Of a stretch of 20,194 bases of DNA, positions 1 through 8,146 are shown in pieces (positions within the stretch are counted from its first letter, which is position 1; the number at the start of each line of letters is the position of its first letter). The translations under genes and the position numbers were made by a program. The notes beneath the pieces were generated by a model, which saw nothing but the letters and a program-made list of their open reading frames with translations, was not told the DNA's origin and did not search any database. This stretch comes from an uncultured Fusicatenibacter sp. (GTDB lineage: Bacteria; Bacillota; Clostridia; Lachnospirales; Lachnospiraceae): positions 1-20,194 of the forward strand of contig CABUPZ010000044.1 of assembly GCA_902493585.1 (NCBI GenBank), written 5' to 3'.

Positions 1-1253
1 ATGAAGGCCCGGATAAGGACGGCGGATGCGGCCCGTATGTGCAGAGCGAGAGAAATGCTTCCGGACTTTACCTGAAATACGCGAAACAACTGGTGGAGCA
101 GGGAGACGCTTATTATTGTTTCTGTGATCAGGAGCGTCTGAGCCAGTGCAGGAGAACCGTCAATGGCAAGGAAATTTCCATTTATGACAAGCACTGTCTG
201 CATCTGTCCAAAGAAGAGGTGGAAGCAAATCTGGCGGAAGGCAAGCCTTACGTCATCCGCTTCAATATGCCGACGGAAGGAACCACAACGTTCCATGATG
301 AGATTTATGGAAATATCACCGTCAATAATGAGGAGCTGGAGGATCTGATCCTGATCAAATCGGACGGATATCCGACCTACAATTTCGCCAACGTGGTGGA
401 CGATCATCTGATGGGAATCACCCATGTGGTGCGAGGCAACGAGTACCTTTCCTCTTCGCCGAAATACAACCGGATCTATGAGGCGTTCGGCTGGGAGGTG
501 CCGGTTTATGTCCACTGTCCGCTGATCACCAACGAAGAACATCAGAAGCTGTCCAAGAGAAGCGGTCATTCCTCCTATGAAGATCTGATCGAGCAGGGAT
601 TCCTGACAGAGGCGGTAGTCAATTTTGTGGCGCTGCTCGGCTGGTGTCCGCAGGACAACCGTGAGATCTTTTCCCTGGAAGAACTGGTGGAGGTTTTTGA
701 TTACCACCATATCAGCAAGTCTCCGGCGGTCTTCGATATGACAAAGCTGCGCTGGATGAACGGAGAATATATGAAGGCGATGGATGATGAAAAATTCTAT
801 CAGATGGCGCTTCCATATCTGAAAAAAGCCATTTCCAGAGATCTGGATCTCCGTAAAATTGCCGGAATGGTGAAGACCAGGATCGAAGTATTCCCGGATA
901 TCTATGATCTGGTGGACTTTTTCCAGGAGGTTCCGGAGTATGAGACCTCCATGTATGTACACAAAAAAATGAAAACCAATGAGGAGACTTCTCTGATGCT
1001 TCTTCAGGAAGTCCTTCCGCTTCTGGAGGCGCAGGAGGATTACAGCAACGACGCGCTGTTTGAGATGCTGTCCGCCTTCGGAAAAGAGAAGGGATATAAG
1101 ACCGGATATATTATGTGGCCGATCCGCACCGCGCTGTCAGGAAAACAGATGACACCGGCAGGCGCGACAGAGATCCTGGAGATCCTTGGAAAGGAAGAGT
1201 CCCTGAAACGTCTGAATGCTGCGGTGGAAAAGCTGCAGGCTGCCCTCGCCTGA
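1..1253 (+). CDS. gltX: Glutamate--tRNA ligase, 5' end outside window
   Basis: This is class I glutamyl-tRNA synthetase, which charges tRNA-Glu with glutamate in the cytoplasm. The reading frame is open from base 3 (EGPDKDGGCGPYVQSER), so the gene begins upstream and about 70 N-terminal residues, including the HIGH signature, are missing. Counting from the GTG codon at 39, which is an internal Val and not a start, a zinc-cluster pattern CxC (27-29) ... CxH (53-55) is visible as in E. coli GluRS. The KMSKS-equivalent is KLSKR at 170-174. The tRNA-binding part (HHISKSPAVFDMTKLRWMNG) and the anticodon-binding C-terminal half follow and are intact. The TGA stop is immediately followed by the helicase start codon. 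Whether it is a strictly discriminating GluRS or also charges tRNA-Gln cannot be told from the sequence. Confidence 0.97.
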   Translation, partial: EGPDKDGGCGPYVQSERNASGLYLKYAKQLVEQGDAYYCFCDQERLSQCRRTVNGKEISIYDKHCLHLSKEEVEANLAEGKPYVIRFNMPTEGTTTFHDEIYGNITVNNEELEDLILIKSDGYPTYNFANVVDDHLMGITHVVRGNEYLSSSPKYNRIYEAFGWEVPVYVHCPLITNEEHQKLSKRSGHSSYEDLIEQGFLTEAVVNFVALLGWCPQDNREIFSLEELVEVFDYHHISKSPAVFDMTKLRWMNGEYMKAMDDEKFYQMALPYLKKAISRDLDLRKIAGMVKTRIEVFPDIYDLVDFFQEVPEYETSMYVHKKMKTNEETSLMLLQEVLPLLEAQEDYSNDALFEMLSAFGKEKGYKTGYIMWPIRTALSGKQMTPAGATEILEILGKEESLKRLNAAVEKLQAALA

Positions 1254-3080
1254 GTGCCTATGGAGTATAACAAGGCACAGCAGCAGGCGGTAGAGCATAT
1301 GGAAGGACCGATGATGGTTCTGGCAGGTCCGGGATCCGGCAAGACAGCCGTGATCACCGGACGGACCTGCCGTCTGGTGGAACAGGGAGTTCCCGCCGGC
1401 GCGATCCTGGTGGTGACTTTTACGAAGGCTGCCGCCAGAGAGATGAAGGAGCGATACCTGAAGCGGATGAACCGGCCGTCCACCCAGGTGACGTTCGGTA
1501 CGTTCCACGGGGTGTTTTATGGGATTCTGAGAAACGCCTATCGTCTGTCGGGAGAGAATATTTTAAGTGAGGAACAGAAGCAGCGGCTTTTGAAAGAACT
1601 GGTGCATACACATTGCAGGGATACCGAGGATGAGGAGGAGCTGATCGCGAATCTGAACCGGGAGATCGGCACTGTGAAAAATAACCGGATCCAGCTGGAA
1701 CATTTTTATTCCACAGCATGCCCGGAAGAGACTTTCCGTACCATATACCGTACCTATGAGGCGTGGAAACAGAAAAACAGAAAGCTGGATTTTGATGATA
1801 TCATGGTCTGGTGCTATGAATTGTTTCAGAAACATCCGGAGGTTCTTTCCCTGTGGCAGAAAAAATTTCAATACATTCTGATTGATGAATTTCAGGATAT
1901 CAATCCGATTCAGTACGACATTGTCCGGATGCTGGCAAAGCCGCAGGACAATCTGTTCATAGTAGGAGATGACGACCAGTCCATCTACCGTTTTCGAGGA
2001 GCACGTCCGGAGATCATGCTCCATTTTCCAAACGATTACCCAAACGCAAAAACTGTTACGCTGGATATCAATTACCGGAGCAGCGGCGCCATCGTCCGCC
2101 GGGCAGGAAAGCTGATCGCCCATAATGAGAAACGGTTTCCGAAGAACATTACCGCAAGCCATGGACAGGGTGCGGCGGTTGCTCTGCGGGAATATGAAAC
2201 AGTAAAAGAGGAGCTTCAGGATGTGACAGACGGAATCCGTGCCTGCGCAGCTGAGGGAACGCCTTATGAGGAGATTGCCCTTCTGTTCCGCACCAACGCG
2301 GGAAGCCGGATGGCGGTGGAACAGCTGATGGCGGACAATATACCGTTTCAGATGCGGGACCATCTGCCGAATCTGTATGAACACTGGATTTCCAGAGATA
2401 TTCTGACGTATCTGAAGATCGGAATGGGGAGCCGCAGGAGAAGTGATTTCCTTCAGATCTGCAACCGCCCCAACCGCTATCTGGCAAGGGACGCGTTTGA
2501 GAGCGCCCAGGTCAGTTTTGAGGCGCTGTACGATTATTATGAAGGCAAGGACTGGATGTGCCGTCGGATTGAAAAACTGGAACAGGATCTTCAGCTTCTG
2601 GGCAGGATGACACCGTTCGGCGCGGTGAATTACATCCGGTTTGCCATGGGGTATGAGGAATATCTGAAAGAATATGCGGCATACCGGAGAATGAAGCCGG
2701 AGGAATTTCTGGAACGTCTGGACGAACTGCAGGAACTTTCCCGCGGATACCGCACGGCAGAGGAATGGTTCCGGCATATCGAGGAGTACAAGGAGACGCT
2801 GGCGGAAGAGGCGAGGAGAGCGCAGCAGGAAAAATCCGGCGTTACCATCTCCACGCTGCACAGCGTAAAGGGACTGGAATACGACTGCGTTTACATTCTC
2901 GATGTGAACGAGGGCGTTATGCCGTATCAGAAAGCAGTGCTGGCGGAAGATATTGAGGAAGAGCGGCGGATGTTTTATGTGGGCATGACAAGGGCGAGAA
3001 AACAGCTGACGCTTTGTACCGTGAAGGAACGGTTTGACAAAAAGATGGAACCGTCCCGGTTTCTGGAAGAACTTCTTTAG
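1254..3080 (+). CDS. UvrD/PcrA-like superfamily 1A DNA helicase
   Basis: This is an ATP-dependent 3'-5' DNA helicase of the UvrD/Rep/PcrA group, 608 aa, shorter than typical PcrA (about 720-750 aa). All SF1A motifs are visible: Walker A AGPGSGKT (24-31), Ia VVTFTKAAAREM (53-64), GTFHG (82-86), Walker B LIDEFQD (209-215), motif III VGDDDQSIYRFRGA (237-250), motif IV NYRS (273-276), motif V TLHSVKGLEYD (near 530) and motif VI EERRMFYVGMTRARKQL (near 575). The catalytic core is therefore complete; the shortness lies in the 1B/2B inserts and the C-terminal tail. The start is GTG at 1254 directly after the gltX stop, or ATG at 1260. Neither has a clear ribosome binding site, so translation is probably coupled to gltX. 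A role in repair or replication-fork maintenance is inferred from the family. It may be a second, smaller UvrD paralogue rather than PcrA itself. Confidence 0.93.
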   Translation: MPMEYNKAQQQAVEHMEGPMMVLAGPGSGKTAVITGRTCRLVEQGVPAGAILVVTFTKAAAREMKERYLKRMNRPSTQVTFGTFHGVFYGILRNAYRLSGENILSEEQKQRLLKELVHTHCRDTEDEEELIANLNREIGTVKNNRIQLEHFYSTACPEETFRTIYRTYEAWKQKNRKLDFDDIMVWCYELFQKHPEVLSLWQKKFQYILIDEFQDINPIQYDIVRMLAKPQDNLFIVGDDDQSIYRFRGARPEIMLHFPNDYPNAKTVTLDINYRSSGAIVRRAGKLIAHNEKRFPKNITASHGQGAAVALREYETVKEELQDVTDGIRACAAEGTPYEEIALLFRTNAGSRMAVEQLMADNIPFQMRDHLPNLYEHWISRDILTYLKIGMGSRRRSDFLQICNRPNRYLARDAFESAQVSFEALYDYYEGKDWMCRRIEKLEQDLQLLGRMTPFGAVNYIRFAMGYEEYLKEYAAYRRMKPEEFLERLDELQELSRGYRTAEEWFRHIEEYKETLAEEARRAQQEKSGVTISTLHSVKGLEYDCVYILDVNEGVMPYQKAVLAEDIEEERRMFYVGMTRARKQLTLCTVKERFDKKMEPSRFLEELL

Positions 3081-3088
3081 AATTTTTT

Positions 3089-3123
3089 AACCGTTCAGCC
3101 AGCTGAACGGTTACGGGATTTTT
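3089..3123 (+). terminator. Hairpin after helicase gene, probable terminator
   Basis: A perfect 11-bp inverted repeat, AACCGTTCAGC (3089-3099) and GCTGAACGGTT (3102-3112), has only CA between the arms, so the tip must open to a 4-nt loop. A TTTTT run (3119-3123) follows after ACGGGA, so the U-tract is displaced by six bases. It lies 8 bases past the helicase stop. It is probably an intrinsic terminator of moderate strength; the displaced T-run is the weak point. Confidence 0.6.
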
Positions 3124-3194
3124 CTGCTTTCGCCCGAATGAATTCATAAAAAAATACGGAACTGCTGTAAGATTTCGTGAAATGAAAAAACGTA

Positions 3195-3212
3195 TTGACA
3201 AATAATTAACAA
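3195..3212. promoter_or_regulatory. Rex-like operator overlapping the ldh promoter
   Basis: TTGACAAATAATTAACAA matches the clostridial Rex consensus TTGTTAA-N4-TTAACAA at 12 of the 14 arm positions; the right arm is perfect and the left arm differs at two. Rex is the NADH-sensing redox repressor, known in many Firmicutes to control lactate dehydrogenase and other fermentation genes. The site covers the -35 box and part of the spacer, so bound protein would block RNA polymerase. Two facts weaken the case: the TTGACA box itself contributes half of the left-arm match, and AT-rich spacers can match by chance. The second similar site upstream of pta strengthens it. Confidence 0.55.
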
Positions 3213-3223
3213 AGATGTATAGT
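3195..3223 (+). promoter_or_regulatory. Sigma-A promoter of the D-lactate dehydrogenase gene
   Basis: The -35 box TTGACA (3195-3200) matches consensus exactly. A 17-bp spacer leads to the -10 box TATAGT (3218-3223), one mismatch from TATAAT, with TG directly in front. It is the only strong promoter between the helicase terminator and the ATG at 3318, which implies a leader of about 90 nt. The -35 box lies inside the Rex-like palindrome described separately. Confidence 0.85.
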
Positions 3224-3243
3224 AAGGGCGAAACAAGGAAATA

Positions 3244-3287
3244 CTGCTTCCGGAAAAATGTGATAAAACATGGCAGCCGGAAAGCAG
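3244..3287 (+). other. Hairpin in the ldh mRNA leader
   Basis: CTGCTTCCGG (3244-3253) can pair with CCGGAAAGCAG (3277-3287), with one bulged A, around a 23-nt AT-rich loop. It falls within the transcribed leader between the promoter and the ribosome binding site (AGGAGGA at 3304-3310). No T-run follows immediately, so it is not an obvious attenuator. It may affect mRNA stability or translation; it resembles no riboswitch class known to me. Confidence 0.35.
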
Positions 3288-3317
3288 AGAGGTTTTTGAA
3301 CCGAGGAGGAACGGTAT

Positions 3318-4310
3318 ATGAGAATTTTATTTTACGATACACAGGCATACGATAAGGAATCTTTCAGCAAAGAGGCGGGAAATTATCCGGGCGTGGAGAT
3401 GGATTTCCTGAAAAGTACGCTGGCGCCACAGACGGCACCGCTGGCGCAGGGTTATGACGCGGTATGCGCCTTTGTAAACTCTGATGTGGGAACGGGAACG
3501 GTGGAAGCGCTTCACAAAGCGGGCGTACGTCTGATCCTGATGCGCTGTGCGGGTTTCAATAACGTGGATCTGGAACTGGCGGGAAAATACGGAATGGAAG
3601 TACGCCGCGTACCGGGATATTCTCCGGAAGCCGTGGCAGAACACGCGATGGCGCTGGCTTTGACTGTGAACCGCAGAATGCACAAGGCTTACACCAAGGT
3701 GCGTGAAAATGATTTCAGCCTTGGCGGACTGATGGGCTTTAACTTTTATGAGAAGATCGCCGGAATCATCGGAACCGGAAAAATCGGAGCGGCGATGGCA
3801 AGAATCTGCCGCGGATTCGGAATGAAAGTGATCGCGTACGATGTTTATGAGAACGAATCACTGAAAGATTTTGTGACCTATGTGACACTGGATGAACTTC
3901 TGGCGCAGAGTGATCTGATTTCTCTTCACTGCCCGCTGATGGACAGCACTTATCATATCATCAATCGTGAGACGATCGCCAAGATGAAAGACGGCGTGAT
4001 CCTGGTCAATACTTCCCGCGGCGGTCTGGTAAAGACACAGGATCTGATCGAGGGAATCCGGGCGCGCAAATTTTTCGGCGTAGGCCTGGATGTATATGAA
4101 GAAGAGACCCCGAATGTTTTCGAGGATCGTTCTGATGAGATTCTGGAACACTCCACAACGGCGCGGCTTCTGTCTTTCCCGAATGTGATGATCACCTCCC
4201 ATCAGGGATTCTTCACTGAGGAAGCGCTGGCCGCGATTGCGCAGACAACGCTTCAGAATGCTCTGGATTTCGAAGCGGGTCTGGAGACCGGAAATATTGT
4301 AAAAGCATAA
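3318..4310 (+). CDS. D-2-hydroxyacid dehydrogenase, probably D-lactate dehydrogenase
   Basis: This NAD-dependent D-isomer-specific 2-hydroxyacid dehydrogenase of 330 aa (usual length 330-335) interconverts pyruvate and D-lactate, or related 2-keto acids, in the cytoplasm. The Rossmann motif GIIGTGKIG gives GxGxxG at 152-157. The catalytic triad is visible as Arg234 (NTSRGGLV), Glu263 (DVYEEE) and His295 (ITSHQGFFT), each one residue below the Lactobacillus D-LDH numbers 235/264/296. The start is the ATG at 3318, seven bases after AGGAGGA. It is monocistronic, with its own promoter, a Rex-like site and a downstream terminator, which fits regeneration of NAD+ during fermentation. Close relatives act on 2-ketoisocaproate or branched keto acids, so the exact substrate is inferred from the family and the likely redox control. 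Confidence 0.9.
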   Translation: MRILFYDTQAYDKESFSKEAGNYPGVEMDFLKSTLAPQTAPLAQGYDAVCAFVNSDVGTGTVEALHKAGVRLILMRCAGFNNVDLELAGKYGMEVRRVPGYSPEAVAEHAMALALTVNRRMHKAYTKVRENDFSLGGLMGFNFYEKIAGIIGTGKIGAAMARICRGFGMKVIAYDVYENESLKDFVTYVTLDELLAQSDLISLHCPLMDSTYHIINRETIAKMKDGVILVNTSRGGLVKTQDLIEGIRARKFFGVGLDVYEEETPNVFEDRSDEILEHSTTARLLSFPNVMITSHQGFFTEEALAAIAQTTLQNALDFEAGLETGNIVKA

Positions 4311-4332
4311 CCAAACGTACGGTAAAATCGGA

Positions 4333-4364
4333 TGTCCCGCAGCCTGCTGCGGGGCATTTCGTTT
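4333..4364 (+). terminator. Rho-independent terminator of the D-lactate dehydrogenase gene
   Basis: TGTCCCGCAGC (4333-4343) pairs with GCTGCGGGGCA (4346-4356): an 11-bp GC-rich stem with one G-U pair and CT between the arms, followed by the T-rich tract TTTCGTTT. It sits 22 bases after the stop codon, as expected for a single-gene transcript. Confidence 0.85.
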
Positions 4365-4403
4365 ACAGAAAGGATTCCTGCGCGGCAGCAAAAAAGAAAA
4401 TGC

Positions 4404-4432
4404 TTTCAAAATGCAGGAAAATAGTGTATAGT
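4404..4432 (+). promoter_or_regulatory. Promoter of the zinc-finger protein-polA operon
   Basis: The -10 box TATAGT (4427-4432), preceded by TG, lies 17 bp from a weak -35 box TTTCAA (4404-4409, 3 of 6 matches). The -10 region TGTATAGTAAG is identical to that of the dehydrogenase promoter at 3216-3226. No other candidate is seen between the terminator at 4364 and the ATG at 4522, so this probably drives the run through the PFL gene. Confidence 0.6.
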
Positions 4433-4521
4433 AAGTAACAGAAATAAAAAGAAACCACAATCCTTTGCCGTATCTTCACCCGGATGGCAGAGGGAACAGA
4501 CAGAAAGGGGTGCTGCCGGCG

Positions 4522-4881
4522 ATGGAGTGTGAAAGGGCAGAAAAGCTGATACAGGCCTATGTACGGGACAGAATGCCGGAAAAAGAGATGGAAGAATTCA
4601 TCGCCCATGTCCGCAGCTGTCCGGCCTGCTACGACGAGCTGGAAACTTATTTTATCATCAATCACGCCGCCCGTTATCTGGATAATGATGAAACGGCGTC
4701 CTACAACCTGAAAGGACTTTTGGAGGAAGACCTGAAAGAGAAAGAGCGTTCGGTACGCAGAAAAAGACACAGGAATGTGTTTTTTTCCGTACTGATTTTT
4801 TTGCTGACGGTTTTGCTGATCCTGTTTACCATGCATTATCTGAATTTTATCGAGTTACCCTGGCTGAAAGGATTATTTTAG
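4522..4881 (+). CDS. Small zinc-finger (zf-HC2-like) membrane protein
   Basis: This is a 119-residue protein with an N-terminal HxxxCxxC signature (HVRSCPACYDELE, residues 29-36 for H..C..C), the pattern of anti-sigma zinc-finger (ZAS/zf-HC2) domains. A basic stretch (RSVRRKRHRN) precedes one C-terminal membrane helix (VFFSVLIFLLTVLLILF), so the zinc finger would face the cytoplasm. The start chosen is ATG 4522, with AAAGGGG at 4504-4510 as ribosome binding site, about 11 nt away and slightly long. An upstream TTG at 4465 or GTG at 4510 could extend it. No sigma factor gene lies next to it; instead it is followed after one base by polA. An anti-sigma role is therefore only an analogy; it could be a general zinc-binding membrane regulator. 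Confidence 0.75.
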   Translation: MECERAEKLIQAYVRDRMPEKEMEEFIAHVRSCPACYDELETYFIINHAARYLDNDETASYNLKGLLEEDLKEKERSVRRKRHRNVFFSVLIFLLTVLLILFTMHYLNFIELPWLKGLF

Positions 4882-4882
4882 T

Positions 4883-7531
4883 ATGAGTGAAAAAATTGTT
4901 TTGATCGATGGGCACAGTATTCTGAACCGTGCTTTCTACGGTCTTCCGGATCTGACGAATTCCGAAGGACTGCACACCAATGCGGTATATGGATTTTTGA
5001 ATATCCTGTTCCGCACGCTGGAGGAAGAACAGCCGCAGTATCTGGCGGTAGCCTTCGATGTGCATGCGCCGACGTTCCGGCATCAGATGTACGCGGACTA
5101 CAAGGGAACCAGAAAACCCATGCCGTCCGAACTGCGGGAGCAGGTGCCGCTGCTGAAGGAAGTTCTGAAGGCGATGGACATTGAACTGGTGGAGAAAGCA
5201 GGGTATGAGGCGGACGATATTCTTGGAACGCTGGCAGAGCGCTGCGAGAAAGAAGGAATGGAAGTGACGGTCGTTTCCGGAGACCGGGATATCCTGCAGC
5301 TTGCCTCAGACCGGATCATGATCCGGATGCCGAAAACGGTCCGGGGAAAAACGACCATCGAAAATTACCATGCAAAAGAAGTTCTGGAACGATACCAGGT
5401 GGAACCGAAACAGATCATCGAGCTGAAAGCATTGATGGGCGATACTTCCGACAATATTCCGGGGATTCCGGGGGTTGGGGAGAAGACGGCGACAAAACTG
5501 ATCGTGGAATACGGAAGTATTGAAAATGCTTATGCCCATGTGGAAGAGATCCGGCCCAACAAGGCGAAAGAATCTCTGAAAAACAATTATGATCTGGCTG
5601 TGATAAGCAAGAAGCTGGCAACGATTGATACGCAGGCCCCGGTGGAATGTGACCTGGAACATGCGAAGATCCGGAATCTGTACACGGAAGAAGCCTACGA
5701 GATGTTCCGAAGGCTGGATTTTAAAAACCTGCTTGGAAGATTTGATTCCGCGGCGGTGAAAGAACAGGACAGTCTGTTCATCCGGGTGGAGACAGATCTG
5801 GTGGAAGCGGAAGCGCTGTTGAAACAGGCGGCGGTGCAGCCGGCTGTGGGACTGGAACTTCTGGAAAGTACCTCTCATGAAATTCTGGGACTTGCTGTGG
5901 CATGGGAAAAAGACGGAGAGCCGGAAGTTTCTTATATCCCTGCTTCAGAAACGGTGACTGTGGGCTTTCTGAAAGAGAAGACGGAAGAATTGTTTGCCGC
6001 AGTCGAAAAAGTCTGTGTGATGGATATCAAAAAACTTCTGAAGAACGTAAAAAATATCCGTCCGGAACAGGTGTTCGACGCAGGGATCGCGGCGTATCTG
6101 CTGAATCCTCTGAAAAATACCTATACCTATGATGATCTGGCAAAGGAATATCTTCAGGTTTATCTGCCGTCCACCGAGGAAATTTTTGATACCGCAAAAC
6201 TTCCGGATCTGGCGGCGGTTTCTGAAGAGCTTGCCGGCTGTTATGCGGGAAATATGGCATATGCGGTGTACCGGGTGCGGGAAATCATGGAACAGCGCCT
6301 GGAGGCGGAGGGAATGAGCCGCCTGTATCAGGAAATTGAGATTCCGCTGGCATTTACCCTTGCGGATATGGAAGAAGCAGGGATCCGTGTGGAGGCGGAA
6401 GAGCTGAAAGCGTACGGGGAACGCCTGCAGGTGAGAATTGGTGAACTGGAAGAGAAGATCTATCAGGAAGCCGGGGAGACGTTTAATATCAATTCCCCGA
6501 AGCAGCTTGGGGTGATCCTGTTTGAGAAACTTCAGCTGCCAGGAGGGCGCAAGACCAAGAGCGGGTATTCCACGGCGGCGGATGTGCTGGAAAAACTGGC
6601 ACCGGATCATCCGATCGTTTCGGATATCCTGGAATATCGGCAGTTGGCAAAACTGAAATCCACGTATGCGGACGGATTGTCTGCGTTCATTGGCCCTGAT
6701 GGAAGAATTCATTCCACCTTCAATCAGACGATCACCGCGACGGGACGTATCAGCAGTACAGAACCCAATCTTCAGAACATTCCGGTCCGTATGGAACTGG
6801 GGCGTCTGATCCGGAAAGTTTTCCTTCCGGCGGAAGGATGTGTGTTTATCGATGCGGATTACTCCCAGATTGAGCTTCGCGTGCTGGCGCATATGTCCGG
6901 AGACGAGAAGCTGATCACGGCTTACCGGCAGGCGGAAGATATCCACAGGATCACTGCTTCCGAGGTATTCCATGTGCCTTTCGATGAAGTCACTCCGCTG
7001 CAGAGAAGAAATGCGAAGGCGGTGAACTTCGGGATTGTATATGGCATCAGCTCCTTTGGATTGAGTCAGGATCTGAGCATTTCCAGAAAAGAGGCGCAGC
7101 AGTATATCGAAAAGTACTTTGAGACCTACCCGGGAATCAAAGGATTTCTCGACGCTTGTGTCGAGCAGGCAAAGGAGCATGGATATTCTGTGACCATGTT
7201 CGGACGCCGAAGACCGGTGCCGGAACTGAAATCCAGCAATTTTATGCAGCGTTCCTTCGGTGAACGGGTTGCGATGAATGCACCGATCCAGGGAACTGCA
7301 GCGGATATCATCAAGATCGCGATGATCCGTGTCAATGAACGGTTGAAACGGGAACAGTTGAGAGCCCGTCTGCTGCTTCAGGTGCACGATGAGCTGCTGA
7401 TCGAGGCGCCGCTGGAGGAAGTGGACCAGGGGCAGAAGGTTCTGGAAGAAGAGATGACGCATGCGGCAGATCTGAAAGTAAAACTGGAAATTGACATGCA
7501 TACCGGAAACAGCTGGTATGAAGCAAAATAA
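4883..7531 (+). CDS. polA: DNA polymerase I
   Basis: This family A DNA polymerase of 882 aa serves repair and Okazaki-fragment maturation. The N-terminal 5' nuclease domain (about 1-290) carries EADDILGTLA, VSGDRDILQLAS and GDTSDNIPGIPGVGEKTA. The C-terminal polymerase domain has motif A DADYSQIELR (from Asp657), motif B RRNAKAVNFGIVYG (from Arg708) and motif C VHDE (834-837). The central region (about 300-480) is shaped like a 3'-5' exonuclease domain, but the FDTET metal-binding motif of E. coli Pol I appears as VGLELLES. Proofreading is therefore probably lost, as in Bacillus PolA. The ATG starts one base after the upstream stop codon, and its ribosome binding site (AAAGGAT, 4867-4873) lies inside the upstream gene, so the two are translationally coupled. 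coaE follows closely. Confidence 0.97.
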   Translation: MSEKIVLIDGHSILNRAFYGLPDLTNSEGLHTNAVYGFLNILFRTLEEEQPQYLAVAFDVHAPTFRHQMYADYKGTRKPMPSELREQVPLLKEVLKAMDIELVEKAGYEADDILGTLAERCEKEGMEVTVVSGDRDILQLASDRIMIRMPKTVRGKTTIENYHAKEVLERYQVEPKQIIELKALMGDTSDNIPGIPGVGEKTATKLIVEYGSIENAYAHVEEIRPNKAKESLKNNYDLAVISKKLATIDTQAPVECDLEHAKIRNLYTEEAYEMFRRLDFKNLLGRFDSAAVKEQDSLFIRVETDLVEAEALLKQAAVQPAVGLELLESTSHEILGLAVAWEKDGEPEVSYIPASETVTVGFLKEKTEELFAAVEKVCVMDIKKLLKNVKNIRPEQVFDAGIAAYLLNPLKNTYTYDDLAKEYLQVYLPSTEEIFDTAKLPDLAAVSEELAGCYAGNMAYAVYRVREIMEQRLEAEGMSRLYQEIEIPLAFTLADMEEAGIRVEAEELKAYGERLQVRIGELEEKIYQEAGETFNINSPKQLGVILFEKLQLPGGRKTKSGYSTAADVLEKLAPDHPIVSDILEYRQLAKLKSTYADGLSAFIGPDGRIHSTFNQTITATGRISSTEPNLQNIPVRMELGRLIRKVFLPAEGCVFIDADYSQIELRVLAHMSGDEKLITAYRQAEDIHRITASEVFHVPFDEVTPLQRRNAKAVNFGIVYGISSFGLSQDLSISRKEAQQYIEKYFETYPGIKGFLDACVEQAKEHGYSVTMFGRRRPVPELKSSNFMQRSFGERVAMNAPIQGTAADIIKIAMIRVNERLKREQLRARLLLQVHDELLIEAPLEEVDQGQKVLEEEMTHAADLKVKLEIDMHTGNSWYEAK

Positions 7532-7546
7532 GAGGGGATGGTACAA

Positions 7547-8146
7547 ATGAGAATTATCGGAATTACCGGCGGCGTCGGCGCCGGGAAAACGGAGGTAATG
7601 ACCTATATCGGCCAGAACTATGACGCTGTGGTGATCAAAGCGGATGAAGTGGGATATGTGCTGATGCAGCCCGGAAAAGAATGCTATGCGCCGATCGTCC
7701 GCCTGTTTGGCCAGCAGATCACAGATGAGGCGGGAAATCTGAACAGAAAGAGGATCGCGGAACTGATCTTCCGGGATGAAGAAAAGCTGGAACAGATGAA
7801 CCGGATCGTCCACCCGGCGGTGAAAGAGTACATCCGCCGTGCGATCGAAAACGAAAAGAAGCAGGGAACCTCCTATGTTTTCATTGAGGCTGCTCTGCTG
7901 ATCGAGGATCATTACGATGAGATCTGTGACGAGCTGTGGTATATCTACGCGGATGAACGGGTGCGGAGAGACCGCCTTCGCAGAGACAGAAATTATTCGG
8001 ACGAGAAGATTGACGGAATTATGGAAAATCAGCTTTCCGAGGAAGAGTTTTCCGAACACTGCGATTTTGAGGTCGACAACAGCGGAGAATTCGAAGATAC
8101 GAAAAAACAGATTGACCAGAGGATGAGTAAATATGAAACTTTGTAG
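7547..8146 (+). CDS. coaE: Dephospho-CoA kinase
   Basis: This enzyme carries out the last step of CoA synthesis, phosphorylating the 3'-hydroxyl of dephospho-CoA with ATP. The P-loop GGVGAGKT is at residues 7-14. Then come the family signatures KADEVGYVLMQPG, EAALLIEDHYDEICD with YIYADERVRRDRLRRD (lid), and a C-terminal DFEVDNSGEFEDTKKQI. Length is 199 aa from ATG 7547, normal for the family. An ATG at 7538 is also in frame, but the ribosome binding site GAGGGG (7532-7537) abuts it and sits nine bases before ATG 7547, so the latter is preferred. The 3' end overlaps the next gene by 14 bases, indicating coupled translation within the polA operon. Confidence 0.95.
   Translation: MRIIGITGGVGAGKTEVMTYIGQNYDAVVIKADEVGYVLMQPGKECYAPIVRLFGQQITDEAGNLNRKRIAELIFRDEEKLEQMNRIVHPAVKEYIRRAIENEKKQGTSYVFIEAALLIEDHYDEICDELWYIYADERVRRDRLRRDRNYSDEKIDGIMENQLSEEEFSEHCDFEVDNSGEFEDTKKQIDQRMSKYETL

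Noticed and set aside
4311..4521. A riboswitch or T-box in the gap before the zinc-finger gene.
   Set aside because: Apart from the dehydrogenase terminator and the promoter, no conserved riboswitch elements are recognised and the leader is only about 80 nt.
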